The translations under genes were made by a program, and so were the position numbers. A stretch of DNA of 64,000 nt from an uncultured Eubacteriales bacterium (GTDB taxonomy: Bacteria > Bacillota > Clostridia > Oscillospirales > Oscillospiraceae), in the NCBI GenBank assembly GCA_902465435.1, contig CABQNH010000002.1:1-64000 (forward strand). Reading direction: 5' to 3'. Shown one piece after another: positions 26,050 to 34,055 of this stretch; positions within the stretch are counted from its first letter, which is position 1; every line of letters starts with the position of its first letter. The notes beneath the pieces were generated by a model. It was not told the origin of the DNA. It was given only the letters and a program-made list of their open reading frames with translations, and did not search any database.

Positions 26050-26784
26050 TTAGTCGCGCTCCCAGTTGTGCCAGACATTCTGCACATCGTCATCGTCTTC
26101 CATGGCGTCCAGCAGGCGATCCATCAGCTTGATCTGCTCCTCATCCTCCAGCTTCTGGTAGTTCTGCGGAACCATCTCGATTTGCGCGGAAATAAAGGAA
26201 TAGCCCTTCTTTGTCAGTGCATCCGCCACGGCGTTGAAGTCGTCCGGCGTCGTGCGGATCTCAAAGCAATCCTCATCCGCCTCAAAGTCGTCCGCGCCGC
26301 AATCCATTGCGTCCATCATGACGTTGTCTTCCTCGTAATCGCCATCCTCATTGTCAATAACGATCACGCCCTTCTTATCGAACGACCAGGAAACGCAGCC
26401 CGCCGCGCCCAGATTGCCGCCGAATTTGTCAAAATGGTGCCGGATGCTGCCGGCCGTGCGGTTGCGGCTGTCCGTCATGGTTTCTACGATCACGGCAACG
26501 CCGCCGGGGCCGTAGCCTTCGTAAGTAATGGACTCATAGTTATCGCCGGAGCCTGCGCCGGCCGCGCGCTCCAGAACGCGCTTAATGTTATCGTTGGGCA
26601 TATTCGCCGCCTTTGCCTTGGTGATAACCGTGGCCAGACGGGAGTTATTATTCGGGTCGGCACTGCCGCCCTCCTTGACCGCAACGATCATTTCCTTTGC
26701 GATTTTGGTGAATGCCGCCGCGCGCTTTGCATCCTGCGCGCCCTTTGTCTTCTGAATATTATGCCATTTGGAATGTCCAGACAT
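26050..26784 (-). CDS. yebC: YebC/PmpR family DNA-binding or translation factor
   Basis: A 244-residue member of the YebC family. N terminus MSGHSKWHNIQKTKGAQDAK is nearly invariant in the family, and the acidic C-terminal part (DDFEADEDCFEIRTTPDDF) is also typical. Members were described as transcriptional regulators; YebC-type proteins have more recently been linked to relieving ribosome stalling on proline stretches, so the role should be kept open. It has its own promoter at 26827-26855 and a clean terminator. Confidence 0.93.
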   Translation of the reverse strand: MSGHSKWHNIQKTKGAQDAKRAAAFTKIAKEMIVAVKEGGSADPNNNSRLATVITKAKAANMPNDNIKRVLERAAGAGSGDNYESITYEGYGPGGVAVIVETMTDSRNRTAGSIRHHFDKFGGNLGAAGCVSWSFDKKGVIVIDNEDGDYEEDNVMMDAMDCGADDFEADEDCFEIRTTPDDFNAVADALTKKGYSFISAQIEMVPQNYQKLEDEEQIKLMDRLLDAMEDDDDVQNVWHNWERD

Positions 26785-26826
26785 CGTTGTTCGTCCCTTC
26801 TTGAGTGGTTTTCAAAAATCAGGTAT

Positions 26827-26855
26827 AGTATAGCACGGTATTGCACGAAATTCAA
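26827..26855 (-). promoter_or_regulatory. Sigma-A promoter of yebC
   Basis: On the minus strand, TTGAAT (26855-26850), a 17-base spacer and TATACT (26832-26827). Confidence 0.7.
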
Positions 26856-26860
26856 TCATT

Positions 26861-27652
26861 TTATACAAATTGCTCCGGTGTTTTGTGGGTTTCCGATATT
26901 TTTACGCGCAAATCCGGAAATTCCTCCTGCAGGCGCGCCGCCAGATACGGGCAAACAACGTTTTCCGTAGAAAAATGCCCCGCGTCGATCAGGTTGATGC
27001 CAAGCGCCTGCGCCAAAAGAAACTGGTGATATTTGAGGTCGGCCGTCACAAAAGTATCACAGCCAAGCGCCTTGACCTTCTCCACGGCATCGCCGCACGC
27101 ACCGCCGCCGACGGCAACACGGCGCACCGTTTTCCCACCGTCCGCAAACCGCACGCCGGGCGCGTTCAGCCGCGTCTTGACCTCGCGCACAAATTCCAGA
27201 AGCGGACACGGCGGAACTTCGCCGATCCTGCCGAGGCCATAGGCATTTCCCTGCGCATCCCTGCCGCGTACATCCAAAATCTCCGTCCCTTGTAGGCCGA
27301 TCGCCTGTGCAAGGCAGTCGTTCACCCCGCCCGGCGCACAATCCAGACTGGTATGCGCGTTGAGTGTGGCAATTCTACTTTGCGCCAGCGCCAGAACGAG
27401 GCTTCCCTCCGGCGTGGTATCGTTGAGCTGCCGCACCGGCGTAAAGAGCAGCGGATGATGCGTCACGATCAGCTCCGCGCCAAGGCGCTCTGCCTCCTGC
27501 ACCACGGGCAGCGTCAAATCGAGCGAGACCAAGACCGTCCTTACCTCCCACGCGGTATTGCCGTAGGAAAGGCCGTTCGTATCCCACTCCATTGCCATTT
27601 CATCCGGCGCAAGCTGCCGAATAAACTGCCAAACATCCTGAACCCTCGTCAT
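26861..27652 (-). CDS. Nif3-like dinuclear metal centre protein
   Basis: A 263-residue member of the Nif3/YqfO family, toroidal hexamers with a two-metal site. Some members act as GTP cyclohydrolase-like proteins but the cellular role is unsettled. Metal ligands are visible in VTHHPLLF (about residue 63) and AHTSLDCAPGGVND (about 97), with the C-terminal DAGHFSTE providing the remaining His and Glu. The short form without the PII-like insert of B. subtilis YqfO. It overlaps trmK by 4 bases, a pairing conserved in Firmicutes. Confidence 0.92.
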   Translation of the reverse strand: MTRVQDVWQFIRQLAPDEMAMEWDTNGLSYGNTAWEVRTVLVSLDLTLPVVQEAERLGAELIVTHHPLLFTPVRQLNDTTPEGSLVLALAQSRIATLNAHTSLDCAPGGVNDCLAQAIGLQGTEILDVRGRDAQGNAYGLGRIGEVPPCPLLEFVREVKTRLNAPGVRFADGGKTVRRVAVGGGACGDAVEKVKALGCDTFVTADLKYHQFLLAQALGINLIDAGHFSTENVVCPYLAARLQEEFPDLRVKISETHKTPEQFV

Positions 27653-28344
27653 AGTGTCCTCCTCATCTCCTGTACCTCGCGCAGTGCCGTCTCATAATAC
27701 GGCAGTCTTGCGCGAACCTCCGGCTTCTCTGAACTGCGAAGTCCCCGAACCGTCTCGCCCAGTGCAAGAGCGATCCGGTCAAGATACTGCGGCAAATGCA
27801 CGCTTGCGTCCCTTAAAAGCTGCGGCGAAACATACTCCTGCCCGGGCGTCAGTGCAGCGCCCGCACCATAGCGCGCTTCCATCACCGTATAGAGGAAGCC
27901 GCCCTCCAAGACCAGCGTTTCGCGCAAAATCTCGAAGCCCCAGGCGCTCAAGACCCGGCGCAGATGCTGCCCTGCAGACTGCGGCTGCAGGATCAGGCGG
28001 TAAGCAGGGCTTTGCAGCCAGGGCGCCGCCTCCAAAATAGAGGCGATCAGGTCGCCGCCCATGCCCGCGCATACGACGGTATCGATCTGATTGGGTGACA
28101 GAGCAGTCAAACCGTCGGCACGCAGAAGCTGCATTCGGTCTGCAACACCAAAGCGCACCGCATTCTCCCTGGCCCGCGCAAGCGGCCGCTCCCGCAGGTC
28201 GCAGGCATACACCGTCTGTGCAATTTCCTTTTGCAGCAGATAAATTCCCAAGTATCCGTGATCCGTTCCGATATCCGCCACGCGCGCCCCCGGTGCGATG
28301 AATCCGGTGCAGCATAATAATCTTTCTGAAATTGGTAGCTTCAT
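27649..28344 (-). CDS. trmK: tRNA (adenine(22)-N(1))-methyltransferase TrmK
   Basis: A 231-residue SAM-dependent methyltransferase modifying A22 of the tRNA D-arm. The SAM-binding motif is VADIGTDHGYLGIYLL near residue 22, followed by ACDLRERPLARARENA, and the catalytic VVCAGMGGDLI motif is intact. The upstream base sequence contains the terminator of the DUF1858 gene (28360-28396), whose stem ends about 16 bases before the ATG. No separate promoter was found, so expression may depend on read-through. Confidence 0.93.
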   Translation of the reverse strand: MKLPISERLLCCTGFIAPGARVADIGTDHGYLGIYLLQKEIAQTVYACDLRERPLARARENAVRFGVADRMQLLRADGLTALSPNQIDTVVCAGMGGDLIASILEAAPWLQSPAYRLILQPQSAGQHLRRVLSAWGFEILRETLVLEGGFLYTVMEARYGAGAALTPGQEYVSPQLLRDASVHLPQYLDRIALALGETVRGLRSSEKPEVRARLPYYETALREVQEMRRTL

Positions 28345-28359
28345 ATTGTTCTTCCGAGA

Positions 28360-28396
28360 AAACGGCCTGCCAAAGCGGTTGATTGGCAGGCCGTTT
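28360..28396 (-). terminator. Terminator after the DUF1858 gene, in front of trmK
   Basis: Minus strand: AAACGGCCTGCCAA, a 9-base loop, TTGGCAGGCCGTTT followed by TCTC. The 14-bp perfect stem begins five bases after the DUF1858 stop and ends close to the trmK ribosome site. Confidence 0.8.
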
Positions 28397-28401
28397 GCAT
28401 T

Positions 28402-28626
28402 TTACTTGACGTCGTTTTCCTCGCAGGCTTCGATGAAGTGATTGACCTGCGCCAAAAACGCTTCACAGTCCACACCGTGCACCATGCAGGCTTCCTCTAC
28501 CGTCTCACCTCTGGACGAGGGGCAGCCGAGGCAGTGCATTCCGATTGCCATGAAGAGCGGCGCAGTCTGCGGCGCGATATCCAGCACATCACCAATAATG
28601 GTAGATTTTTCGATTTTAACAGCCAT
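28402..28626 (-). CDS. DUF1858 domain protein
   Basis: A 74-residue protein of the DUF1858 family. The hallmark is APQTAPLFMAIGMHCLGCPSS, in which the two cysteines (C-x2-C, CLGC) resemble a redox or iron-sulfur site; a third Cys lies in EEACMVHG and another in GVDCEAF. Related domains occur beside hybrid-cluster proteins and in nitric-oxide repair proteins (ScdA/RIC N-terminal domain). The second Met codon at 28626 is chosen since AGGAGG lies eight bases upstream. It has a near-consensus promoter and its own terminator. Role unknown; a small redox or regulatory protein is plausible. Confidence 0.85.
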   Translation of the reverse strand: MAVKIEKSTIIGDVLDIAPQTAPLFMAIGMHCLGCPSSRGETVEEACMVHGVDCEAFLAQVNHFIEACEENDVK

Positions 28627-28657
28627 AATCATGACCTCCTGATTTGTTTCTTTTTCT

Positions 28658-28686
28658 ATTATACCCCGAATACCGTGTTTTTTCAA
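28658..28686 (-). promoter_or_regulatory. Sigma-A promoter of the DUF1858 gene
   Basis: On the minus strand, TTGAAA (28686-28681), a 17-base spacer and consensus TATAAT (28663-28658), about 32 bases from the start. Confidence 0.8.
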
Positions 28687-28824
28687 CCCTTATTTCTTTC
28701 GCGGTCTTCCGCGCCGAGTTTACCGCCAGATGCATTTCTCCCGCTTTTCTTTGCACCGTGTGCAGTCAGCGGCCGCTGCTTTCTCGCAGGAGAACGCTGC
28801 GGCATCCGATCCGCGTCCCGCGCT

Positions 28825-29934
28825 TCATGCTTCTCCTTTTTCCTGCTTCTGCGCCGATCGGCTCTGCATCACGCGAAGCAGCCCCACCTTCGTGCTTTTC
28901 ATAAGCAGCAGCAGCGCCTGCGATACCGCCCTTCTTGTCTCCGGATCCTGCTTCCGCAGCGCCTTGAGTACATTTTTCGCGCAGGCGAACTTATTGTCCA
29001 TCAGCTCGCGCAGTGTTTTGACGTTTGCATCGACCAAAAGCGCATACATGGTGTCAAAAAATGTCTCGCGCTGCGCATAATCCATGCCCTGAAGCCATGT
29101 TTTCAGCGTGCCGTCTAAAAAGCGGCTGCTGTTGCTTACCGTCTCCAGGCAGGAGAAGCCGCTCCGCAGCACATCCCAGGAATACATATCATGCTGCATC
29201 AGGCCGCTCTCTTCGCTGTGAACGATCGTATACTGCTCCTCGTGTCCCAAAAGCATCCCGATGACCGAGGACTGCGGGACAAAGGTATGCACCCGTCCGC
29301 AGACCTCACGATAAGCGTCCTGCCGCAGGACTCGTTCGTCGAAGCCCGGGCCATCGTAGTTGTAGACCATCCGAATTCGCCGCTGTACGCCCTCCCCGCA
29401 GAAGGCCGCCGCATAAACTGCCAGATTGCCTCCCTTGGAATGCCCGCCAAGCAGCAGCGCGCCCCGCTCACGCAGCGCCGCGACCTGCAAATAATGCAGC
29501 GCCGCCGTCTGCGCCGGAACCGGGCAGACAAAGCTCATATTGAAGTCCTCCTTCCAGCCATAGAGCGTATTGTCCGTTCCACGGAAGGAAAGATAGCGCG
29601 TGCCGTCCTCCAAATGAATTGTGATCGCCGCAAACTGCGTCTGCGTCTTCACATCCTTTCGGTTTACATAATTTGAAATCCGCAGGTCACGAAACCGCTC
29701 GCTTGCCGCAAGCTCCGTCAGAAGCCGCCGATCCTCGGGGCGCATCGCCTCCTGCGGCAGCAGCGGAAGCAGCGCCGCCGCCTCTGCAATCGAGGACGCG
29801 CCACCCTCCGGCAGCAGCAGCTCGTAAGGAAGATAGGACAGTCTGGCCAGAATCATTCCGTCTACCTCCTGAAAGGAGCAAACCGACATCGGCAGATCGC
29901 CGCGCCAGGCAAGATAGGAAAAAATGTCCGCCAT
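28825..29934 (-). CDS. DUF2974 (Mbeg1-like) alpha/beta-hydrolase
   Basis: A 369-residue protein of the DUF2974 family, lipase-like serine hydrolases. The nucleophile elbow GGHSKGGNLAVYAA is clear near residue 160 (GHSKG for G-x-S-x-G), and the N-terminal YLAWRGDLPMSVCSFQEVDGMILARLSYL is family-typical. The following FRGTDNTLYGWKEDFNMSF supplies the oxyanion region. No signal peptide is seen. The gene begins three bases after the acyl-ACP thioesterase stop, so the two form an operon and may act on acyl chains together (inference). Confidence 0.88.
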   Translation of the reverse strand: MADIFSYLAWRGDLPMSVCSFQEVDGMILARLSYLPYELLLPEGGASSIAEAAALLPLLPQEAMRPEDRRLLTELAASERFRDLRISNYVNRKDVKTQTQFAAITIHLEDGTRYLSFRGTDNTLYGWKEDFNMSFVCPVPAQTAALHYLQVAALRERGALLLGGHSKGGNLAVYAAAFCGEGVQRRIRMVYNYDGPGFDERVLRQDAYREVCGRVHTFVPQSSVIGMLLGHEEQYTIVHSEESGLMQHDMYSWDVLRSGFSCLETVSNSSRFLDGTLKTWLQGMDYAQRETFFDTMYALLVDANVKTLRELMDNKFACAKNVLKALRKQDPETRRAVSQALLLLMKSTKVGLLRVMQSRSAQKQEKGEA

Positions 29935-29937
29935 ACG

Positions 29938-30669
29938 CTACTCCTCCGCCGACTGCTCGCCGCAGGTCAGCTCCATCAGCGTGCAGAGCTGTCCGTCGGC
30001 ATAGATTCCGATATTTTTCGTTTTCCCCGCATCCGCAAGGCGCAGCTGCGCCTGACTGCGCTCTGTCAGCGGCGCGTGATAGAGGATCCGGATCCCGGAG
30101 ATAGCATCCCTGCGGTAATCCGCCTCGGACAGCGCATCCAGAGCAAAATCAAGGTAGCGCGTATTGTGCACATGGCCGTTATAGTCCATATCGCTGCGGC
30201 GAAGCGGAAGGTCAAATTCCCGATCGTAATGCGCCGCCTCGTGCAGCCGGGGCAGCTCCCCGTCAAAGACCGATTTCTCCTCCGGGCCGTAGGCCGCGTA
30301 AAGCGCGTCGTCGATCCGGACAAGGCGGTGCGCATTCAAATCAAATCGCGTCAGCTTGGCGCGGGCGCGGAAGTACTCCGTTCCATCCGGTGCGCTGGCC
30401 AGAAACTCGCGATAGACAAAAGCAGCCCGCGTCTTCGGCCGCGTCCAGGTCGTGATGCTTACCGGCTCGCCGAATTGCGGACGGCGCCGAATCTCCACCC
30501 GCCACTGCGATAGGATCCACGCAACGCCGTCCGTAACCAGGCCGTCCTTCACAGACTCGCTGTGATGCGCGCCCGCAAGCTCCAGCAGCGTCAGAACCGC
30601 GCTGGGGGACAGCCTCCGCTGCACGTTATAATCTTCCGGCCGCAGCGCGGCCGCTTCCGTATAAAACAT
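29938..30669 (-). CDS. Acyl-ACP thioesterase
   Basis: A 243-residue double-hotdog protein of the acyl-ACP thioesterase family (FatA/B-like bacterial type), releasing free fatty acids from acyl carrier protein. Two hotdog halves are visible: the first with ELAGAHHSE and GVAWILSQWRVEI, the second with the catalytic-type block RRSDMDYNGHVHNTRYLDFALDAL, carrying the Asn and His expected at the active site. The start at 30669 follows GAAGGAGGG; the frame is open 49 codons further upstream but only through a GC-rich hairpin leader. It is expressed from 30912-30940 with a leader of about 235 bases. Confidence 0.9.
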   Translation of the reverse strand: MFYTEAAALRPEDYNVQRRLSPSAVLTLLELAGAHHSESVKDGLVTDGVAWILSQWRVEIRRRPQFGEPVSITTWTRPKTRAAFVYREFLASAPDGTEYFRARAKLTRFDLNAHRLVRIDDALYAAYGPEEKSVFDGELPRLHEAAHYDREFDLPLRRSDMDYNGHVHNTRYLDFALDALSEADYRRDAISGIRILYHAPLTERSQAQLRLADAGKTKNIGIYADGQLCTLMELTCGEQSAEE

Positions 30670-30904
30670 ATGCCCTCCTTCGTTTCGCGTCAGACCTTCG
30701 TGTACTCGTGCGCCCCCGCTTTGACCGCGGCGGGCGCACGGTGCAAATGCCGCCTTGCCGTCTTTTTCAGGAGCCGGTGAAAAATGCAGCTTATATTTCG
30801 TCAAAGACGGAAGCATACCGTCCCCTTGCCGACGCCTTCCCCGTCGGCCGCAGCTCGTACGAGTTCTTGAACTCCACGGGATATCTCCCGTGTGAACCTC
30901 TATT
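30670..30904 (-). promoter_or_regulatory. Highly structured 5' leader of the thioesterase operon
   Basis: Between the promoter and the ribosome site, reading leftward, there are hairpins at 30892-30875 (CACGGGAGATATCCCGTG), 30874-30861 (GAGTTCAAGAACTC), 30848-30828 (GCCGAC ... GTCGGC), 30822-30806 (GACGGTATGCTTCCGTC), and a GC-rich one at 30739-30708 (GTGCGCCC ... GGGCGCAC). It resembles an RNA-based control region, but I cannot match it to a known riboswitch or T-box. Confidence 0.45.
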
Positions 30905-30911
30905 TGGCTTC

Positions 30912-30940
30912 AGCATAGCACAATTTCACACGTTTTTCAA
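30912..30940 (-). promoter_or_regulatory. Sigma-A promoter of the thioesterase-DUF2974 operon
   Basis: On the minus strand, TTGAAA (30940-30935), a 17-base spacer and TATGCT (30917-30912). The remaining bases of the 433-base divergent region (30941-31037) show no further feature. Confidence 0.65.
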
Positions 30941-31037
30941 TCGTTTGCCGCAGCGCCGCGCGCATTGTTTTCTTGCTGTGCGCTGCACACACCGTCTGCC
31001 GCCATCCCCCCTCCGGCGCGACGGGATAGAATTCCGC

Positions 31038-31065
31038 TTGTGTTTGCCTAAAAATATGCTAAAAT
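31038..31065 (+). promoter_or_regulatory. Probable promoter of the permease operon
   Basis: TTGTGT at 31038-31043, a 16-base spacer and TAAAAT at 31060-31065. The permease ribosome site AAAGGAG follows at about 31088. Confidence 0.55.
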
Positions 31066-31102
31066 AGGAGACAAGAAAGAAATCGCAAAGGAGTGCGAAA
31101 TC

Positions 31103-32464
31103 ATGAAGCAATCCCCCTCCCGTGAAGCGCTGCTTCGCCTGCACGGCAGACCGCCTATGGGCGCGGCCGTTTCGCTCGCATTGGAGCATCTGGTCGCCAT
31201 GATCGTCGGCTGTGTCACCCCGGCAATCTTCATTGCGGAGCGCGTCGGCCTTGCCTCTGCCGACCGCGTCCTTTTGATCCAGACCTCGCTCGTTATGTCC
31301 GCCGTCTGCACGCTTCTGCAGCTTTTCCCCATCGGCAAGCGCTTTGGCTCCGGTCTTCCGCTCATGCTGGGCGTCAGCTTTGCGTATCTGCCGAGTATGC
31401 AGGCCATTGCGGATTCCGGCGGCGGCATTGCGGCCATCGCAGGCGCCATGCTGGTCGGCGGCGGCGTCGCCGTATTGGTCGGCGTTTTCTCGAAAAAAAT
31501 CCGTGCGCTTTTCCCGCCGGTCATTACCGGCACGGTCGTATTCACCATCGGCCTGTCGCTCTACCCCACCGCGATCAACTATATGGCAGGCGGCACAGCC
31601 AATACGGCGGCCGCCATTGCAGAAAAGGGACTGCCCGCCTCGCTCGTCTTCGGCTCTTGGCAAAACTGGCTGATCGCCGCCATAACGCTCGCCGCCGTCA
31701 TGATTTTAAACCAGCATGGCAAGGGCATCTGCAAGCTTGCCTCTATTCTGCTCGGCATGGCGTTCGGATATCTGGTCGCGCTGTGCTTCGGGATGGTCAG
31801 CTTCTCCGGCATTGCGGAGGCGCAGTGGTTCTCCACGCCGAAGCCCCTGCACTTCGGCGTTCGTTTTGATTTCTCCAGCTGCATTGCACTGGGTCTGCTC
31901 TTCGCGATCAATTCCATTCAAGCCATCGGCGACTTTACCGCCGTGACGGTCGGCGCAATGGGGCGCGAGCCAAGCGACCGGGAGCTGCAGGGCGGCATCA
32001 TTGCCTACGGCGTAGGCAATATGCTCGCCGCCCTTTTCGGCGGCCTGCCCACCGCGACCTATTCGCAGAACGTCGGCATCACGACCACGAACAAGGTCGT
32101 CAACCGGACAGTCTTCACCCTGACAAGCGGCTTTTTGCTTCTGGCCGGTATTTCGCCGAAATTTGCCGCTGTTTTGACGACCATTCCGCAGTGCGTCCTT
32201 GGCGGCGCGACCGTTACGGTCTTCTCCACCATTGCCATGACCGGCATGAAGCTCATCGCCTCACAGCACCTCACCGCACGCAACACCACGATCGTCGGCC
32301 TGTCCGCAGCGCTTGGCGTCGGCGTGGCGCAGTCGAGCGGCGCGCTGGCGCAGTTCCCCGAAAGCGTCAGCATGATCCTCGGCAAATCCCCGGTCGTCAT
32401 CGCTACGCTGATGGCCGTGCTTCTGAACCTCATCCTGCCGAAGGACTCCGCCGGCAAGTCCTGA
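31103..32464 (+). CDS. NCS2-family nucleobase permease (uracil/xanthine type)
   Basis: A 453-residue membrane protein of the nucleobase-cation symporter-2 family with about 12-14 hydrophobic helices. The helix 8 segment AINSIQAIGDFTAVT and the family motif region YSQNVGITTTNKVVNR are present; the position usually occupied by Thr in NxGxxxxT is Asn here, so substrate specificity (uracil, xanthine or another purine) cannot be fixed. It is the first gene of a tight five-gene operon ending at 35240. Nucleobase uptake would fit with the uridine phosphorylase and pyrH elsewhere in the window, but they are not linked to it. Confidence 0.88.
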   Translation: MKQSPSREALLRLHGRPPMGAAVSLALEHLVAMIVGCVTPAIFIAERVGLASADRVLLIQTSLVMSAVCTLLQLFPIGKRFGSGLPLMLGVSFAYLPSMQAIADSGGGIAAIAGAMLVGGGVAVLVGVFSKKIRALFPPVITGTVVFTIGLSLYPTAINYMAGGTANTAAAIAEKGLPASLVFGSWQNWLIAAITLAAVMILNQHGKGICKLASILLGMAFGYLVALCFGMVSFSGIAEAQWFSTPKPLHFGVRFDFSSCIALGLLFAINSIQAIGDFTAVTVGAMGREPSDRELQGGIIAYGVGNMLAALFGGLPTATYSQNVGITTTNKVVNRTVFTLTSGFLLLAGISPKFAAVLTTIPQCVLGGATVTVFSTIAMTGMKLIASQHLTARNTTIVGLSAALGVGVAQSSGALAQFPESVSMILGKSPVVIATLMAVLLNLILPKDSAGKS

Positions 32465-32498
32465 CCGGCCGATTGCAATTAAGAGGGAGAATGCCCCT

Positions 32499-33548
32499 AT
32501 GAAACGCCTTTTCCATCCCCGGCGGCTTGCGCTGCTTCTTGCCTGCTGTCTGCTCATGCTCTCCGGCTGCACGCAGAAGGCCGCCAAGCCGGCGGACGGA
32601 GCCGTCCTTCTGTATGGGGAGTATCACGCCAATACCACCATTCTTAAAAAGGAGCTTACACTTTGGCAGGAGCGCTATGAGGCAGGCTGGCGCGACCTTT
32701 TCGTGGAGCTGCCCTACTACACGGCGCAATACCTCAACCGCTATATGCAGGAGGACGATGATACCACGCTGCTGCAGCTCTACGAGGACGCTGCGCAGAC
32801 ACAGCTGCACAGTCAGGATGTTCTGGATTTTTACCGTACCATCAAGGTGAGCTGCCCCGAAACGGTTTTTCACGGAACTGATCTCGGCCATCAGTACGAT
32901 ACGACCGGCGCGCGCTATCTTGCGCTTCTGCGCAAGGAGGGACAGCTTGATTCCGCGGAATACCGGAAGGCGCTTGCCTGCGTCGAATCCGGCAAAACCT
33001 ATTATCATCTTGCCAATGAAAAAGCGCGGGAATACCGGGAAAACGCCATGACCGAGAACTTCCTCCAGGCGTACAATGCACTACCGGAGGGAAGCTCCAT
33101 TCTCGGCTTTTACGGCGCGGCTCATACAGATCTCAGCCCGGGCGACGGCTTTGAAACCATGGCGCTGCGCTTACAGCGCCAACTCGGCGATCGGCTTTCC
33201 TGCACGGATCTTCGCCAGCAAGTCGAGGCGCTTCGCACGGATGATTTTGAGATCGGCGGCAAGCACTACGCCGCCTACTATTACGGCGCGCAGACGATAC
33301 CCTCCCACGCGGTTTATCAGTCCCGCGAATTCTGGCTTCTGGCGGATGCCTATGCCGATTTCTGCACGGCGGAGCAAAATGGCGATACGCTTCCCTGCAG
33401 CAATTACCCCATGCCGGTGAAGGAGGAGCAGGTTTACCTTCTGCGCTATACCAAAAAGGACGGCACACAGGAGTGGATGTGCTATCGTTCCGAAGGCACG
33501 CAGGCGGCGGGAGATCTGACGACGGTCGGCATTCTCCTGCCGGACTGA
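32499..33548 (+). CDS. Lipoprotein with a Tiki/EreA-like domain
   Basis: A 349-residue predicted lipoprotein: basic N terminus, hydrophobic stretch and lipobox LMLSGC with Cys26 as lipid anchor. After the anchor, LLYGEYHANTTILKKEL and DLFVELPYYTAQYLNRYM, then FYGAAHTDL near residue 205, resemble the G-E-x-H ... E ... G-x-x-H pattern of the Tiki/TraB/ChaN/erythromycin-esterase superfamily, metal-dependent hydrolases or haem binders. I infer this from motif spacing only. Extracytoplasmic, surface-anchored. It lies 34 bases after the permease gene and before an acetyltransferase; no link to a substrate is visible. Confidence 0.65.
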   Translation: MKRLFHPRRLALLLACCLLMLSGCTQKAAKPADGAVLLYGEYHANTTILKKELTLWQERYEAGWRDLFVELPYYTAQYLNRYMQEDDDTTLLQLYEDAAQTQLHSQDVLDFYRTIKVSCPETVFHGTDLGHQYDTTGARYLALLRKEGQLDSAEYRKALACVESGKTYYHLANEKAREYRENAMTENFLQAYNALPEGSSILGFYGAAHTDLSPGDGFETMALRLQRQLGDRLSCTDLRQQVEALRTDDFEIGGKHYAAYYYGAQTIPSHAVYQSREFWLLADAYADFCTAEQNGDTLPCSNYPMPVKEEQVYLLRYTKKDGTQEWMCYRSEGTQAAGDLTTVGILLPD

Positions 33549-33575
33549 CCAATGCGTTCAAAAAGGAGAATCCCT

Positions 33576-34055
33576 ATGCAATTTGACTTGATTCGTCTCT
33601 GTGACCAACCGGCGCTGCTTGAGCGCGCAGCGCGTTGGTTTCACGAAAAGTGGGGCATTCCGCTTGCCGCCTATCGGCAAAGCATGGAAGAATGCCTGCT
33701 GCAGAAGGCCGCCGTACCGCAGTGGTATCTTGCCGTGGAGAACGGCCGGATCATCGGCGGCATGGGCGTGATTGAAAACGATTTTCACGACCACCCGGAG
33801 CTTGCGCCCAATGTCTGCGCCGTTTATACGGAGGAGGATCGGCGCGGGAACGGCGTTGCCGGCGCGCTTTTGGAGCTTGTATGCCGCGATATGCAATCGC
33901 GCGGTACCCGTGTCCTGTACCTTGTGACAGACCGCACCGGCTTTTATGAACGGTACGGCTGGACGTACCTTTGCCCCGTACACTGCGACGGCGAAGCAGC
34001 TCCCAGCCGAATGTATATTCACAAAATGGAGGCAGCCGCATATGACGGAGCGTGA
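33576..34055 (+). CDS. GNAT-family N-acetyltransferase
   Basis: A 159-residue GCN5-related acetyltransferase. The acetyl-CoA loop is EEDRRGNGVAGALLELVCRDM (R/Q-x-x-G-x-G/A pattern) near residue 90, followed by the C-terminal strand and YERYGWTYL typical of the fold. The start at 33576 has AAAGGAG upstream. Substrate unknown. It overlaps the following O-acetyltransferase gene by 14 bases. Confidence 0.88.
   Translation: MQFDLIRLCDQPALLERAARWFHEKWGIPLAAYRQSMEECLLQKAAVPQWYLAVENGRIIGGMGVIENDFHDHPELAPNVCAVYTEEDRRGNGVAGALLELVCRDMQSRGTRVLYLVTDRTGFYERYGWTYLCPVHCDGEAAPSRMYIHKMEAAAYDGA

Noticed and set aside
30670..30816. An N-terminal extension of the acyl-ACP thioesterase from 30816
   Set aside because: The extension translates hairpin-rich leader sequence of low complexity, while an excellent ribosome site directly precedes the Met at 30669.
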